Assembly: GCF_030644385.1 (NCBI RefSeq)
Contig: NZ_CP130060.1
Span: 124,001-188,000 of the forward strand
Direction of reading: 5' to 3'
Origin: Stomatobaculum sp. F0698
GTDB lineage: Bacteria; Bacillota; Clostridia; Lachnospirales; Lachnospiraceae
DNA length: 64,000 bases
The position numbers and the translations under genes were made by a program. The notes beneath the pieces were generated by a model, which saw only the letters and a list, made by a program, of their open reading frames with translations, did no database searches and was not told the DNA's origin. Below, piece by piece: positions 36,381 through 45,307 of the stretch. Position 1 is the first letter of the stretch. The number at the start of each line of letters is the position of its first letter.

Positions 36381-37343
36381 ATGGGAAAGGATAAGAGAAG
36401 AGTTGTACTGGTTGGCTGCGGCATGGTCGGTATGAGCTATGCCTATGCAATGCTGAATCAGCAGACCTGCGATGAGCTTGTCTTGATTGACTATGTGAAG
36501 GAAAAAGCCGAGGGAGAGGCCATGGACTTGAATCACGGTCTTGCCTTCTCCGGTTCCCATATGAAGATTTGGAGCGGTACCTACGCCGACTGCAAGGAGG
36601 CGGATATCGTGACCATCTGCGCGGGTGTCGCGCAGAAGCCGGGCGAGAGCCGCATGGATCTGCTCGCGCGGAACACGGCCATCTTTAAGTCGATCGTGGA
36701 GCCGGTCACGGATTCCGGCTTTAACGGCATCTTCCTGATTGCGACCAACCCGGTCGATGTCATGACCAAGGTGACCTGCGATCTCTCGGGCTTTAACCCG
36801 AAGCGCGTCATCGGCAGCGGCACCTCGCTCGACACCGCGCGTCTCCGCTACCTGGTCGGCAGCTACTTTAAGGTAGACCCGCGCAGCATTCACGGCTATG
36901 TGATGGGTGAGCACGGCGATTCCGAGTTTGTGCCGTGGAGCCAGGTCTGCATTGCGACGAAGCCGGTGCTCGATGTGATTGCGGAGTCGAACGGCGTCTA
37001 CAAGAAGGAAGAACTCGAAAAGATTGAGGTCGATGTGCGCACGGCGGCGGATAAGATCATTGCGGCGAAGAAGGCGACCTACTACGGCATCGGCATTGCG
37101 CTGACCCGCTTAACGAAGGCCATACTCGGCGACGAGAGCTCGGTGCAGACGGTCTCGGTCTATCTCCGCGGCGAGTACAAGCAGAACGGCGTCTTTGCGG
37201 GTGTTCCGGCGGTCATCAACGCGAGCGGTGTGCAGTCGGTTATCCGCTGCCAGATTACCGAGGAAGAGCAGGAAAAGTTTGATGCATCCTGCAAGGAGTT
37301 GAAGGATAAAATCGCCGAGGCAGAGCGCGATTTGAGTCACTGA
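36381..37343 (+). CDS. ldh: L-lactate dehydrogenase
   Basis: A 320-residue NAD-dependent L-LDH that reduces pyruvate to lactate. The Rossmann motif is GCGMVGMSYAYAM. The mobile loop AQKPGESRMDLLARN has Gln in the position that marks lactate rather than malate specificity. The catalytic His lies in VMGEHGDSE. I chose the ATG at 36381; a GTG at 36372 sits closer to the AAGGGGAAAG site and would add MNV. A terminator follows the gene. Confidence 0.92.
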   Translation: MGKDKRRVVLVGCGMVGMSYAYAMLNQQTCDELVLIDYVKEKAEGEAMDLNHGLAFSGSHMKIWSGTYADCKEADIVTICAGVAQKPGESRMDLLARNTAIFKSIVEPVTDSGFNGIFLIATNPVDVMTKVTCDLSGFNPKRVIGSGTSLDTARLRYLVGSYFKVDPRSIHGYVMGEHGDSEFVPWSQVCIATKPVLDVIAESNGVYKKEELEKIEVDVRTAADKIIAAKKATYYGIGIALTRLTKAILGDESSVQTVSVYLRGEYKQNGVFAGVPAVINASGVQSVIRCQITEEEQEKFDASCKELKDKIAEAERDLSH

Positions 37344-37358
37344 GTCGGAGAATTCGGA

Positions 37359-37389
37359 GGGGCCTGTCGGCGACGACGGGCTCCTTTTC
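37359..37389 (+). terminator. terminator after ldh
   Basis: GGGGCCTGTCG pairs with CGACGGGCTCC (two G-U pairs), GCGA loop, followed by TTTTCT. Confidence 0.75.
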
Positions 37390-37704
37390 TGTTACAATGG
37401 AGCAATGTAAGAGGCAGAGAGAGCGGCGCGCAGCTGCTGTTTGTGCGGGCGGCCGGAAATAGCTGAGCGGCTGCGAGAGACAGAGGGAAGACCATGTCGT
37501 CCTGTCGTCCGAGGCAGTCGTTTGAGACGGCGGAAGGCCGACGGAAAGCATGGGAAGCAGGAAGGCGTGAAGACGGGGAAAACAAGTAGGCAGAGGGGAC
37601 TCAAGGCAGACGGCAAAGCTTTTACGGCAGATGCAAATCGTGTCGCTGCGGTTGTTCGGTGTTTAGGCTTTTCGCATTTCGGACCGAGATAGGAGGAAAC
37701 AGAG
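37390..37704. other. 315-base leader-like gap before the cobalamin operon
   Basis: No supportable gene or known riboswitch is visible. A cobalamin (B12) riboswitch would be expected here, but I cannot find a B12-box GCCACTG or the usual core. The stretch is purine-rich on the plus strand, with a possible -10 TACAAT at about 37393. It may be an unusual leader or degraded sequence. Confidence 0.4.
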
Positions 37705-38478
37705 GTGGAAGCGGGAAAGGTATATTTTGTCGGCGCGGGGCCGGGGGCAGAGGATCTTTTGACCCTGCGCGGCGCGGCACTTTTGGAAAAAGCGGATGTC
37801 GTGGTCTATGCGGGCTCCTTGGTGAACCCAGCGCTCTTAAAGCGCTGTAAGCCGGAGGCGGAGATATACGACAGCGCGCGGCTTGACTTAAACGAGGTAC
37901 TGGATATTCTGATTCCGGCCGCAAAGGCCGGAAAGCGTGTGGTGCGCCTGCACACCGGAGACCCTTCCGTCTACGGCGCACACCGGGAGCAGATGGACGC
38001 CCTAAAGGCGGCCGCTGTGCCCTTTGAGGTCTGTCCCGGCGTCTCCTCCTTCTTCGGTGCGGCGGCTTCGCTCGGGGCGGAGTACACCCTGCCCGGCGTC
38101 TCGCAGACAGTCATCCTGACCCGCGCGGCGGGGCGCACGCCGGTCCCGGAAAAGGAAAGGCTATCGGCACTCGCGGCGCACGGCGCAAGTCTGGTACTCT
38201 TTCTCTCGGCGGGGCGCGCCGCCGAGGCGGTGGAAGAGCTGCTTCGGGGCGGTTACTATACGACGGAGACTTCGGCTGCCGTTGTATACAAGGCGACCTG
38301 GCCGGACGAGCGCATTCTGCGCACCACACTCGGCGAACTTGCCAAAGATGCGGAGGCCGCCGGGATTACCAAGACTGCGCTGCTCTTAATCGGAGATTTT
38401 CTCGGCGCCGAATATGAGAACTCAAAGCTCTACGATCCGAGCTTTACGACTGAATTCAGAGAGGGGAAACAAGCATGA
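37705..38478 (+). CDS. cbiF: cobalt-precorrin-4 C11-methyltransferase
   Basis: A 257-residue SAM-dependent methyltransferase acting in the anaerobic branch of cobalamin ring synthesis. The N-terminus VYFVGAGPGAEDLLTLRGAALL, then HTGDPSVYGAHREQMDAL and CPGVSSFFGAAASLGAEYTLPG, are the precorrin methyltransferase hallmarks. It begins with GTG after GGAGGAAACAGAG. The stop overlaps the next start by 4 bases. First gene of a six-gene operon. Confidence 0.92.
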   Translation: MEAGKVYFVGAGPGAEDLLTLRGAALLEKADVVVYAGSLVNPALLKRCKPEAEIYDSARLDLNEVLDILIPAAKAGKRVVRLHTGDPSVYGAHREQMDALKAAAVPFEVCPGVSSFFGAAASLGAEYTLPGVSQTVILTRAAGRTPVPEKERLSALAAHGASLVLFLSAGRAAEAVEELLRGGYYTTETSAAVVYKATWPDERILRTTLGELAKDAEAAGITKTALLLIGDFLGAEYENSKLYDPSFTTEFREGKQA

Positions 38479-39221
38479 AACCATATACGATTGCGGTGGT
38501 CGGAATCGGCCCCGGAGACCGGGAGTCCATGACCTTAAAGGCGCTTCACACGATTGAGGCGGCCGATACGATTGTCGGCTACAGCACCTACTTAAAGCTG
38601 ATTGAAGACTTATTGGAGGGAAAAGAGGTCGTTCAGAGCGGCATGACCGAGGAGATACAGCGCTGCGAAGAGGCGATTGCCCTTGCGCTTCAGGGAAAGC
38701 AGGTCGCCGTGGTCTCCTCGGGCGATGCCGGCGTTTACGGCATGGCAAGCCTTATCCTAGAGCTCGCGGCGGCACATAAGGAGCTCACGGTTGAAGTGGT
38801 GCCGGGCGTCACGGCAGCGCTCTCCGGCGCAGCCCTGCTCGGCAGCCCGCTGACCCTCGACTTTGCCTGCATCAGCCTCTCGGATCTGCTGGTCCCCTGG
38901 GAGCAGATTGAGCGGCGCTTAAAGAGCCTCGCGGCTTCGGGTATGGCGGTGGTCATTTACAATCCGGGCAGCCGGAGCCGCAAAGACTGCCTTCCGCGGG
39001 CGGCGGAAATCTTCCTCGAGGCACGCAGCGCGGACACGCTCTGTGCGATTACGCGTAACATAGGCCGGAAGGGGGAGAGCAAGGAGTTGCTGACACTCGG
39101 TGAACTGAAAAGTCGCGAGGTCGATATGCGCACCACGGTCTTTATCGGCGCGGAGGACAGCATCGAGTTGAACGGCTACCTCCTGACGCCGCGCGGCTAT
39201 GACAAGAAGAGGAAGGGCTAA
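38475..39221 (+). CDS. cbiH: precorrin-3B C17-methyltransferase
   Basis: A 248-residue SAM-dependent methyltransferase of the cobalamin pathway (C17 methylation and ring contraction). Motifs VVGIGPGDRESMT at the N-terminus and SSGDAGVYGMASLILEL near residue 79 are typical. In the anaerobic route the step usually involves CbiH with Co inserted; no oxygenase partner is present. It overlaps cbiF by 4 bases. Confidence 0.92.
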   Translation: MKPYTIAVVGIGPGDRESMTLKALHTIEAADTIVGYSTYLKLIEDLLEGKEVVQSGMTEEIQRCEEAIALALQGKQVAVVSSGDAGVYGMASLILELAAAHKELTVEVVPGVTAALSGAALLGSPLTLDFACISLSDLLVPWEQIERRLKSLAASGMAVVIYNPGSRSRKDCLPRAAEIFLEARSADTLCAITRNIGRKGESKELLTLGELKSREVDMRTTVFIGAEDSIELNGYLLTPRGYDKKRKG

Positions 39222-39222
39222 G

Positions 39223-40311
39223 GTGGCGTTGCAAGCTGGCGAGACGAGCTTTTTCGAGGCGACTTCGCGCATTTTGCCGCCGGACCCGGCTGCGGCGGAG
39301 GCCGCGGCGAACAAGTTTCTCTCGATTGCGATGCCGCTTCACGGGCTCGGCGTGCTCGAAGAGGATTTGATACGCATGGCGGGGATTCAGGGGACCGCGG
39401 CGCTTCGCTTAAAGCCGCGGAAACTGTTTGTCTTCTGTGCGGACAACGGTGTCGTGAAGCAGGGCGTCACCCAGACCGGGCAGGAGGTGACCACGGCGGT
39501 CTGTGAGCACCTCGCCTACGGCGGGAGCACGGTGAATCGCATGGCCGCGCTCGCGGACTGCGCGGTGGTCCCGGTCGATGTGGGCACCGCAGGAGAGCCG
39601 CGGGGCAAGGAAATCCTTCGGCGGAAGGTACGAAGCGGAACGCGGGATTTTACGGAAGAAGCCGCAATGACGCGGGAAGAGTGTTTACAGGCGCTTTGTA
39701 TCGGCATGGAGCTTGCGGCCGAAGAAAAGCGTCGGGGAACGACCCTCCTTCTTGCGGGAGAGATGGGGATAGGCAATACGACCACCAGCGCGGCATTAAC
39801 GGCAGCGCTGCTGGAACGGGATTCCGCGGAACTTATAGGGCGCGGCGCGGGGCTCTCGGACGAGGGACTTGCGCGAAAGCGGCGCGCGGTGGAGAAGGGG
39901 CTGGCGCTTCATAAGGACTTGCGCGGCGATGCGCTCGGGCTTTTGTCTGCGCTCGGCGGATTTGACTTGGCAGCGCTCGCGGGACTCATGCTCGGCGCGG
40001 CCGTCGAACAAATACCGCTGCTACTGGACGGCATTATTACGGAGGCAGCCGCGCTCGCCGCCTGTTCCCTCGCACCGGGGGTTCGAGACTACCTCTTTGC
40101 GAGTCACTGCTCGGCAGATCCGCTCGCGGGGGCTCTCCTCACGGCACTCGACTTAAAGCCCCTCATCTCTGCGGGGCTTCACCTCGGCGAGGGCACGGGG
40201 GCGGTTGCGGCGCTCCCGCTCCTTGACATGGCAGAGGCGGTGTACAGCGGTGCGGATAGCTTTACGGAGCTCGGCATTGCGGCCTATACGGAGCAGGGAG
40301 GAAAGCAATGA
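39223..40311 (+). CDS. cobT: nicotinate-nucleotide:dimethylbenzimidazole phosphoribosyltransferase
   Basis: A 362-residue CobT that activates the lower ligand base to alpha-ribazole phosphate. Conserved segments are PLHGLGVLEEDLIRMAGIQG, FCADNGVVKQGVTQTGQEVT and LAGEMGIGNTTTSAA (about residues 172-190). The start is probably GTG at 39223, after AGGAAGGG and just past the cbiH stop; an ATG at 39199 would overlap cbiH by 23 bases. It overlaps cobD by 4 bases. Confidence 0.9.
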   Translation: MALQAGETSFFEATSRILPPDPAAAEAAANKFLSIAMPLHGLGVLEEDLIRMAGIQGTAALRLKPRKLFVFCADNGVVKQGVTQTGQEVTTAVCEHLAYGGSTVNRMAALADCAVVPVDVGTAGEPRGKEILRRKVRSGTRDFTEEAAMTREECLQALCIGMELAAEEKRRGTTLLLAGEMGIGNTTTSAALTAALLERDSAELIGRGAGLSDEGLARKRRAVEKGLALHKDLRGDALGLLSALGGFDLAALAGLMLGAAVEQIPLLLDGIITEAAALAACSLAPGVRDYLFASHCSADPLAGALLTALDLKPLISAGLHLGEGTGAVAALPLLDMAEAVYSGADSFTELGIAAYTEQGGKQ

Positions 40312-41420
40312 ATTCCGCCTACGAACACGGCGGCGCCTGCTTTCCGCAGGGCGGCGTGCAGGCAGCCGGGATTACGGACTTCTCGGTGAACATTAACCCG
40401 CTCGGTATGCCGCCCGCGGTGCGGGAAGCGCTGCACCGCGCGGTTGACGCCTGCATCCACTATCCGGATCCCTTTGCGAGCGGCCTCCGCGCGGCGCTTG
40501 CCAAGCGCTATGCGGTCAGCGAGACACAGGTCTTTTGCGGAAACGGCGCGGCGGATGTGATTGAGCGGCTCGCGGAGGTGCTGAAACCAAAGCGCGCCCT
40601 GCTTCTTGCCCCGAGCTTTTCGGAGTACGAGCGAGCACTCACGCGGCGCGGCTGTCACTGTGCGTTTCATGTGCTGCGCCGCGAAGAGGGCTTTCAACTC
40701 ACGGAGCGTGTTCTCGACGATCTAAACGAGGAGACCGAGCTTTTCTGGCTCTGCCTCCCGAATAACCCGACGGGACTGGTTCCCTCGGAAGAGCTCTTTC
40801 TGCGCATTCTTTCGCGCTGCGCGGAAATGAACATCACTCTGATCACCGACGAGTGCTTTTTCGGCTTTCTGAACCGGGACCATGCGCCCTCGCTCAGGTA
40901 CCATCTGCGGGCGGCGGAAGGCAGGGCGCGGCGCATTCTCCTCGGGGCGTTTACCAAGACTTTTGCGATGCCGGGCGTGCGGCTCGGCTACTGCGTGAGC
41001 TCGGATCCCGCGCTCGGCGAAGCACTCTTTGCGGCCGGACAGCCCTGGCCGGTCTCGGTGCTCGCGGAGGCGGCCGGGGAGGCGGCTCTCGCCTCTCCGG
41101 ATTGGGAAAGAGAAAGTGCGGCAAAAATCGCCGTCTGGCGGGCGGAACTCGCTGTGGGCCTGCGCTCTCTCGGGCTCTGGGTCTCGGAGAGCGAGAGTAA
41201 TTTTCTGCTTGTTTCGGACGCAGTGCCGAACGCAGCAAAAAATGCGGCAAGACTTCGCTTCGCTGCGGCGTGCGGACTTCCGCTTCGCGACTGCGCGAAC
41301 TTTCGCGGGCTCTCCGCGGGCTATTTTCGAACTGCGGTGAAGACGCCCGAAGAGAATCAGCGTCTTTTATCGGCGCTCGCTGACTTTGGGAAGGAGGGCG
41401 AATGGCAAAAGCAATCATGA
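40308..41420 (+). CDS. cobD: L-threonine-O-3-phosphate decarboxylase
   Basis: A 370-residue fold-type I PLP enzyme related to histidinol-phosphate aminotransferase. CobD gives (R)-1-aminopropan-2-ol O-phosphate, the linker of the cobalamin nucleotide loop. NPLGMPPAVREAL, LPNNPTGLVPSEEL and the PLP lysine GAFTKTFAMPGVRLGY are present. The position between cobT and cbiP favours CobD rather than histidinol-phosphate aminotransferase. The 3' end overlaps cbiP by 19 bases. Confidence 0.88.
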   Translation: MNSAYEHGGACFPQGGVQAAGITDFSVNINPLGMPPAVREALHRAVDACIHYPDPFASGLRAALAKRYAVSETQVFCGNGAADVIERLAEVLKPKRALLLAPSFSEYERALTRRGCHCAFHVLRREEGFQLTERVLDDLNEETELFWLCLPNNPTGLVPSEELFLRILSRCAEMNITLITDECFFGFLNRDHAPSLRYHLRAAEGRARRILLGAFTKTFAMPGVRLGYCVSSDPALGEALFAAGQPWPVSVLAEAAGEAALASPDWERESAAKIAVWRAELAVGLRSLGLWVSESESNFLLVSDAVPNAAKNAARLRFAAACGLPLRDCANFRGLSAGYFRTAVKTPEENQRLLSALADFGKEGEWQKQS

Positions 41421-42907
41421 TTCAGGGCACCTGCTCCAACGCGGGAAAGAGCTTGTTTGCGGCGGCGCTCTGCCGTGTCTTCCGGGAGGACGGCTACCGG
41501 GTGGCGCCCTTTAAATCTCAGAATATGGCGCTGAACTCTGCGGTCACGCCGGACGGGCTCGAAATCGGAAGAGCGCAGGCCATGCAGGCGGAGGCCGCCG
41601 GTATTGCCCCGGATGTGCGCATGAACCCCATACTCTTAAAGCCGAACTCGGACACGGGCTCTCAGCTGGTGCTCTGCGGAAAACCGGTCGGGGACTACAG
41701 TGCGATTGAATATCAGAAAAAGAAGAAGGAACTGCTCTCGGAAGTGTTGAAGGCCTATCACAGCCTCGCGGCCGAGCAGGATATCATTGTGATTGAGGGC
41801 GCGGGTTCCCCGGCGGAGATTAACCTCCGCGCCGACGACATTGTGAATATGGGACTCGCCGAGGCGGTCGATGCCCCTGTCATCTTGATTGGCGACATAG
41901 ACCGCGGCGGCGTGTTTGCCGCGCTCTACGGGACGGTGAAACTCCTCTCCGAGGCCGAGCAAGCGCGCATCAAGGGGCTGGTGATCAACAAGTTCCGCGG
42001 GGATATCAAAATTCTGGAGCCCGGCTTAAGGCAGATTGAGGCGCTCACCGAAAAGCCTGTGCTCGGGGTTCTTCCCTATCGCCACTTTGATTTGGAGGAT
42101 GAGGATTCCCTTTCGGAGCGGCTTCGGAAGACGAAAGCGGAGGCGGAAGCCCTGCTTCGCATTGCCGTAATTCGCCTTCCGCGGCTCTCGAACTTCACGG
42201 ATTTCGACCCGCTGCAGGCGGCGCCGGAGGTAGCGCTTAGCTATGTGAACAGCCCGGCGGAAATCGGGGCTGCGGACCTTTTGATTTTGCCGGGATCCAA
42301 GAGTACGCTCGAAGACCTCGCGTGGTTAAAGGCACAGGGCTTTGCATCGTACATCCGGGACTTTGCGGCGTCCGGCCGCCCGGTACTCGGAATTTGCGGC
42401 GGGTATCAAATGCTCGGCGAAACATTGCGGGACAAAGAGAGCGGCGTAGAGGCTGCGGGGCTCGGGCTCCTACCGGTCGAGACCGTATTTTACGCGGACA
42501 AGCAAACGGTCTGCGCATCCGGAACAATTACGGCTTCGAGCGGCTTTTGGGCAGCGCTTTCCGGGCAAAAGACCGAGGGCTATGAAATCCACATGGGACA
42601 GAGCCGTATCGGCAAAGAAGCCGATTGCTTCCAGCGCCTTTCCGCACGAGAGGACAGTGAGCGGCAACGCGCGGACGGCTGCACGACGGGCGCTGTCTGC
42701 GGAAGCTATCTGCACGGCCTCTTTGACGAAGTAGGGGTCACAGAGGCGCTTCTTAAGGCGCTTGCCGCGAGAAAGGGGCTTTCTTACCCGCACCGATTAA
42801 AAAGTCGCAGGGAGCGGCAGGAAGCGGGCTTCCGGCTCCTATCGCAAACGCTGCGGGAACATTTTGATTTGCGGGAACTGTACCGCATCATGGGAGTTGA
42901 GAGATGA
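41402..42907 (+). CDS. cbiP: cobyric acid synthase
   Basis: A 501-residue glutamine amidotransferase that amidates adenosyl-cobyrinic acid a,c-diamide at b, d, e and g. The N-terminal dethiobiotin-synthetase-like P-loop is QGTCSNAGKSLFAAAL; the glutaminase domain begins near residue 250 with the nucleophile in GICGGYQMLG. It overlaps cobD by 19 bases and cbiC by 4 bases. Confidence 0.93.
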   Translation: MAKAIMIQGTCSNAGKSLFAAALCRVFREDGYRVAPFKSQNMALNSAVTPDGLEIGRAQAMQAEAAGIAPDVRMNPILLKPNSDTGSQLVLCGKPVGDYSAIEYQKKKKELLSEVLKAYHSLAAEQDIIVIEGAGSPAEINLRADDIVNMGLAEAVDAPVILIGDIDRGGVFAALYGTVKLLSEAEQARIKGLVINKFRGDIKILEPGLRQIEALTEKPVLGVLPYRHFDLEDEDSLSERLRKTKAEAEALLRIAVIRLPRLSNFTDFDPLQAAPEVALSYVNSPAEIGAADLLILPGSKSTLEDLAWLKAQGFASYIRDFAASGRPVLGICGGYQMLGETLRDKESGVEAAGLGLLPVETVFYADKQTVCASGTITASSGFWAALSGQKTEGYEIHMGQSRIGKEADCFQRLSAREDSERQRADGCTTGAVCGSYLHGLFDEVGVTEALLKALAARKGLSYPHRLKSRRERQEAGFRLLSQTLREHFDLRELYRIMGVER

Positions 42908-43530
42908 GTATAGAATTTTGGAAGCCGGAGGAAATCGAGGCAGAGAGCTTTCGGCGCATCAGCGAGGAACTCGGCGATCGGCAGTTTCCCGCCGGGGTCG
43001 ATTTGGTTGTGAAGCGTGTCATACACACGACGGCGGACTTTTCGTTTGCGGACACCCTGCTTTTTTCGGAGGGCGTGGTCGAACAGGGGAAGGAAGCGAT
43101 ACGGCAGGGTGCCTGCATCGTGACGGATACCAATATGGCGCTTGCCGGCATCAATAAGGCAAGGCTCGCGGGCTTCGGCGCTACGGCGCGCTGCTTTATG
43201 GCGGAGGCGGATGTGGCCGCCGAAGCAAAGGAGAGAGGCGTGACCCGCGCGACGGTCTCAATGGAGCGGGCGGCAGCGCTCTCCGCGGAGAGGCCGCTGA
43301 TACTCGCAATCGGCAATGCGCCGACCGCGCTTGTAAAAATCAAGGAGCTCATGGATGCCGGGCAACTGAAGCCCGCGCTTTTAATCGCGGCGCCGGTCGG
43401 CTTTGTCAATGTGGTCGAGGCAAAGGAACTCTTTGTCGGGAGCAGCACGCCGCACATCATTGCGCGCGGCCGTAAGGGCGGCTCGACCGTCGCGGCGGCC
43501 ATCGTGAACGCGATGCTCTATCAGATCTGA
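42904..43530 (+). CDS. cbiC: cobalt-precorrin-8 methylmutase
   Basis: A 208-residue CbiC/CobH that moves the C11 methyl to C12. The catalytic His is in VIHTTADF (near residue 41) and GNAPTALVKIKELMD follows, both typical. It is the last gene of the cobalamin run; cbiL, cbiE/T, cbiD, cbiG, cbiJ, cbiA, cbiB, cobU and cobS are absent here, so the pathway must be completed elsewhere. Confidence 0.93.
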   Translation: MSIEFWKPEEIEAESFRRISEELGDRQFPAGVDLVVKRVIHTTADFSFADTLLFSEGVVEQGKEAIRQGACIVTDTNMALAGINKARLAGFGATARCFMAEADVAAEAKERGVTRATVSMERAAALSAERPLILAIGNAPTALVKIKELMDAGQLKPALLIAAPVGFVNVVEAKELFVGSSTPHIIARGRKGGSTVAAAIVNAMLYQI

Positions 43531-43666
43531 TCGCTTCCTTACAGCTCGCTGAGAGATTACGCAGGAAACTGAGACAGAAGCAGCGGGGACAAAGGCGACG
43601 GTAGAGGAACGGAAGACAAAGAATACAGCGGGATAAATCCGGGGAAGAAAGAGAAGGGGGAGTGAG

Positions 43667-44584
43667 ATGAGCAAGCTTTACGAAGCCGTCATGGGACTGG
43701 TGGTCGCGGACGCGCTCGGCGTTCCGGTCGAGTTTGCGCCGCGGGACAGCTATCAAGTGACGGAAATGACGGGCTACGGGACCTACCGGCAGCTGCCAGG
43801 CACCTGGTCGGACGACAGCTCCATGACGCTTGCGACCTTGGAGAGCTTTAAGCGAAAGGGCTGTGTGGATCCCGCCGATATCATGCAGAACTTTTTTCTC
43901 TGGCTCTATGAGAAACAGTTCACGGCGCGGGACTATGTCTTTGACGTGGGCAATGCCTGCCGAAAGGCCATTTGGACCTATGAGCAGGGAGTCGCGCCAC
44001 AGAACTGCGGCGGAACGGGAGAGCGGGACAACGGAAACGGCGCGCTGATGCGCATGTTGCCGCTTGGCCTCTTACTCGAGGGGACGGACGAAGCAAAGGC
44101 AGCCGCGGTGCGGCAGGTTGCGGGACTCACCCACAACCATATGATTTCGCACATCGGCTGCCTGATTTATGTGTTCGTCGTAGGGGAATTGCTTCGCGGG
44201 AGTGAAAAGCGGGAGGCGCTTTCTTCTGCCTTAGAGCGCGCCGCGCGGATTTACGGGAACGAGCCCGCTTGGCAGAACTATGTCCGTCTCCCGGAAATCG
44301 AGACCTTGAGCCGCGAGGAAATTAAGAGCAGCGGCTATGTCGTGGACACGCTGGAAGCAGCGCTCTGGTGCCTCTTACGGACAGAAAGCTACAGCGATTG
44401 CGCCCTCCTTGCCGTGAACCTCGGAGAAGATACGGACACAGTGGGCGCGGTGGCGGGCGGCCTCGCGGGGCTCATCTACGGCCTTGACGGCAAGACGGGC
44501 ATCCCGGCGGAATGGATTGAAGTGATACCCCGGAAAGAGTGGATACGGGAGCTCTGCGAAGGTGTGGAGGCGATACGCTGCTAG
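43667..44584 (+). CDS. ADP-ribosylglycohydrolase family protein
   Basis: A 305-residue DraG/ARH-type hydrolase, which removes ADP-ribose or related groups from targets. The metal-binding motifs WSDDSSMTLAT (near residue 46) and NLGEDTDTVGAVAGGLAG (near residue 248) with GDALGVPVEF-like VADALGVPVEF at the start are clear. There is no partner ADP-ribosyltransferase in the window. The target is unknown. Confidence 0.9.
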   Translation: MSKLYEAVMGLVVADALGVPVEFAPRDSYQVTEMTGYGTYRQLPGTWSDDSSMTLATLESFKRKGCVDPADIMQNFFLWLYEKQFTARDYVFDVGNACRKAIWTYEQGVAPQNCGGTGERDNGNGALMRMLPLGLLLEGTDEAKAAAVRQVAGLTHNHMISHIGCLIYVFVVGELLRGSEKREALSSALERAARIYGNEPAWQNYVRLPEIETLSREEIKSSGYVVDTLEAALWCLLRTESYSDCALLAVNLGEDTDTVGAVAGGLAGLIYGLDGKTGIPAEWIEVIPRKEWIRELCEGVEAIRC

Positions 44585-44599
44585 GCGTTTCGGCGGCGT

Positions 44600-44758
44600 T
44601 TAAAAATTCACTTCTTCTTCCGACAGGCAGTCTTCCAAAGCGGTATGGAGCCCATCGATAATCTTCGCACGTTCTTTCTTGCTCTCATCTTCATTACTTA
44701 AAGCAGCATTGCTTGCAATGCTGCTTTTTTGACGATTTGCAATATTCTTGTTTAACAT
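44600..44758 (-). CDS. small protein, possible fourth gene of the DUF4160 operon
   Basis: A 52-residue reading, MLNKNIANRQKSSIASNAAL at the start and ERAKIIDGLHTALEDC toward the end. AAGAGGTG lies about 9 bases upstream, and the start is 41 bases after the XRE gene stop, in the same direction. The coding sequence overlaps a plus-strand terminator hairpin. Codons look plausible but no family is recognised. Confidence 0.4.
   Translation of the reverse strand: MLNKNIANRQKSSIASNAALSNEDESKKERAKIIDGLHTALEDCLSEEEVNF
44702..44731 (+). terminator. terminator after the ADP-ribosylglycohydrolase gene
   Basis: AGCAGCATTGC pairs perfectly with GCAATGCTGCT around a 2-base loop and is followed by TTTTT. 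It lies inside the small minus-strand reading 44600-44758. Confidence 0.75.
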
Positions 44759-44799
44759 AGGGCGCGCACCTCTTAAAACAGAAGCCTTATACGGCGATA

Positions 44800-45012
44800 T
44801 CAGTCAGTGTTTTGACTCACGGTAAGTTTACAATGAAGTGCTTCGGTCACTTTCAGAAGGGTATCAAGCTGCGGAATCGTCTTCTTACTTTCGAGACGCG
44901 CAATCACCGATTGTGTCAGTCCGGAGGCAGAGGCTACTTCTGCCTGTGTCATATGGCGCAAACGGCGGGTTTCAATCAAAATATCGATAATGTTTGTGCA
45001 ATCTTCAGACAT
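44800..45012 (-). CDS. XRE-type HTH regulator (antitoxin-like)
   Basis: A 70-residue Cro/C1-type HTH protein: RRLRHMTQAEVASASGLTQSVIARLESKK (helix-turn-helix about residues 15-45), then a short helix. I chose the ATG at 45012, which overlaps the previous gene by 8 bases; longer readings are not typical. It probably binds the 20-bp palindrome at 45601-45620 and represses its own operon, as antitoxins do. Confidence 0.75.
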   Translation of the reverse strand: MSEDCTNIIDILIETRRLRHMTQAEVASASGLTQSVIARLESKKTIPQLDTLLKVTEALHCKLTVSQNTD

Positions 45013-45268
45013 GGAGAGAATCCTCAATTGGCTGACTGCAGGAATAAAGATGTTCCGGAGCAATATCAATCTCGTCATCCCAGATAACAGTTCCGTATTC
45101 TGCCCTTGCAGTGAGAAAAAAAGCAAGATTTTTGAGAGGCGCACAGAGGGGCTTCTCTAAGAGGGGCCGAGCATCATAACGCCTTACGGAACCATCTGCG
45201 AAAGTGAGTAACAAGCTATAATCTTCTTTCGGTGTGACAGAGGTCACAACCCACGCGGGGGTATTCAT
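45005..45268 (-). CDS. DUF2442 domain protein
   Basis: An 87-residue DUF2442 protein (VTSVTPKEDYSLLLTFADGS and GTVIWDDEIDIAPEHLY). DUF2442 genes commonly lie beside DUF4160 genes in paired modules suspected to be toxin-antitoxin systems. The start at 45268 follows AGAGGA; an in-frame ATG at 45304 would add 12 residues. It overlaps the XRE gene by 8 bases. Confidence 0.8.
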   Translation of the reverse strand: MNTPAWVVTSVTPKEDYSLLLTFADGSVRRYDARPLLEKPLCAPLKNLAFFLTARAEYGTVIWDDEIDIAPEHLYSCSQPIEDSLHV

Positions 45269-45307
45269 AGAAAAACCGTCCTCTCTTACAGGGTATAGAG
45301 TCATCGT

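Noticed and set aside
36255..36914. Long minus-strand reading across ldh
   Set aside because: It is antisense to ldh, whose motifs and ribosome binding site are clear.
37390..37704. Cobalamin riboswitch before cbiF
   Set aside because: Expected from context, but I could not find the B12 box or core elements.
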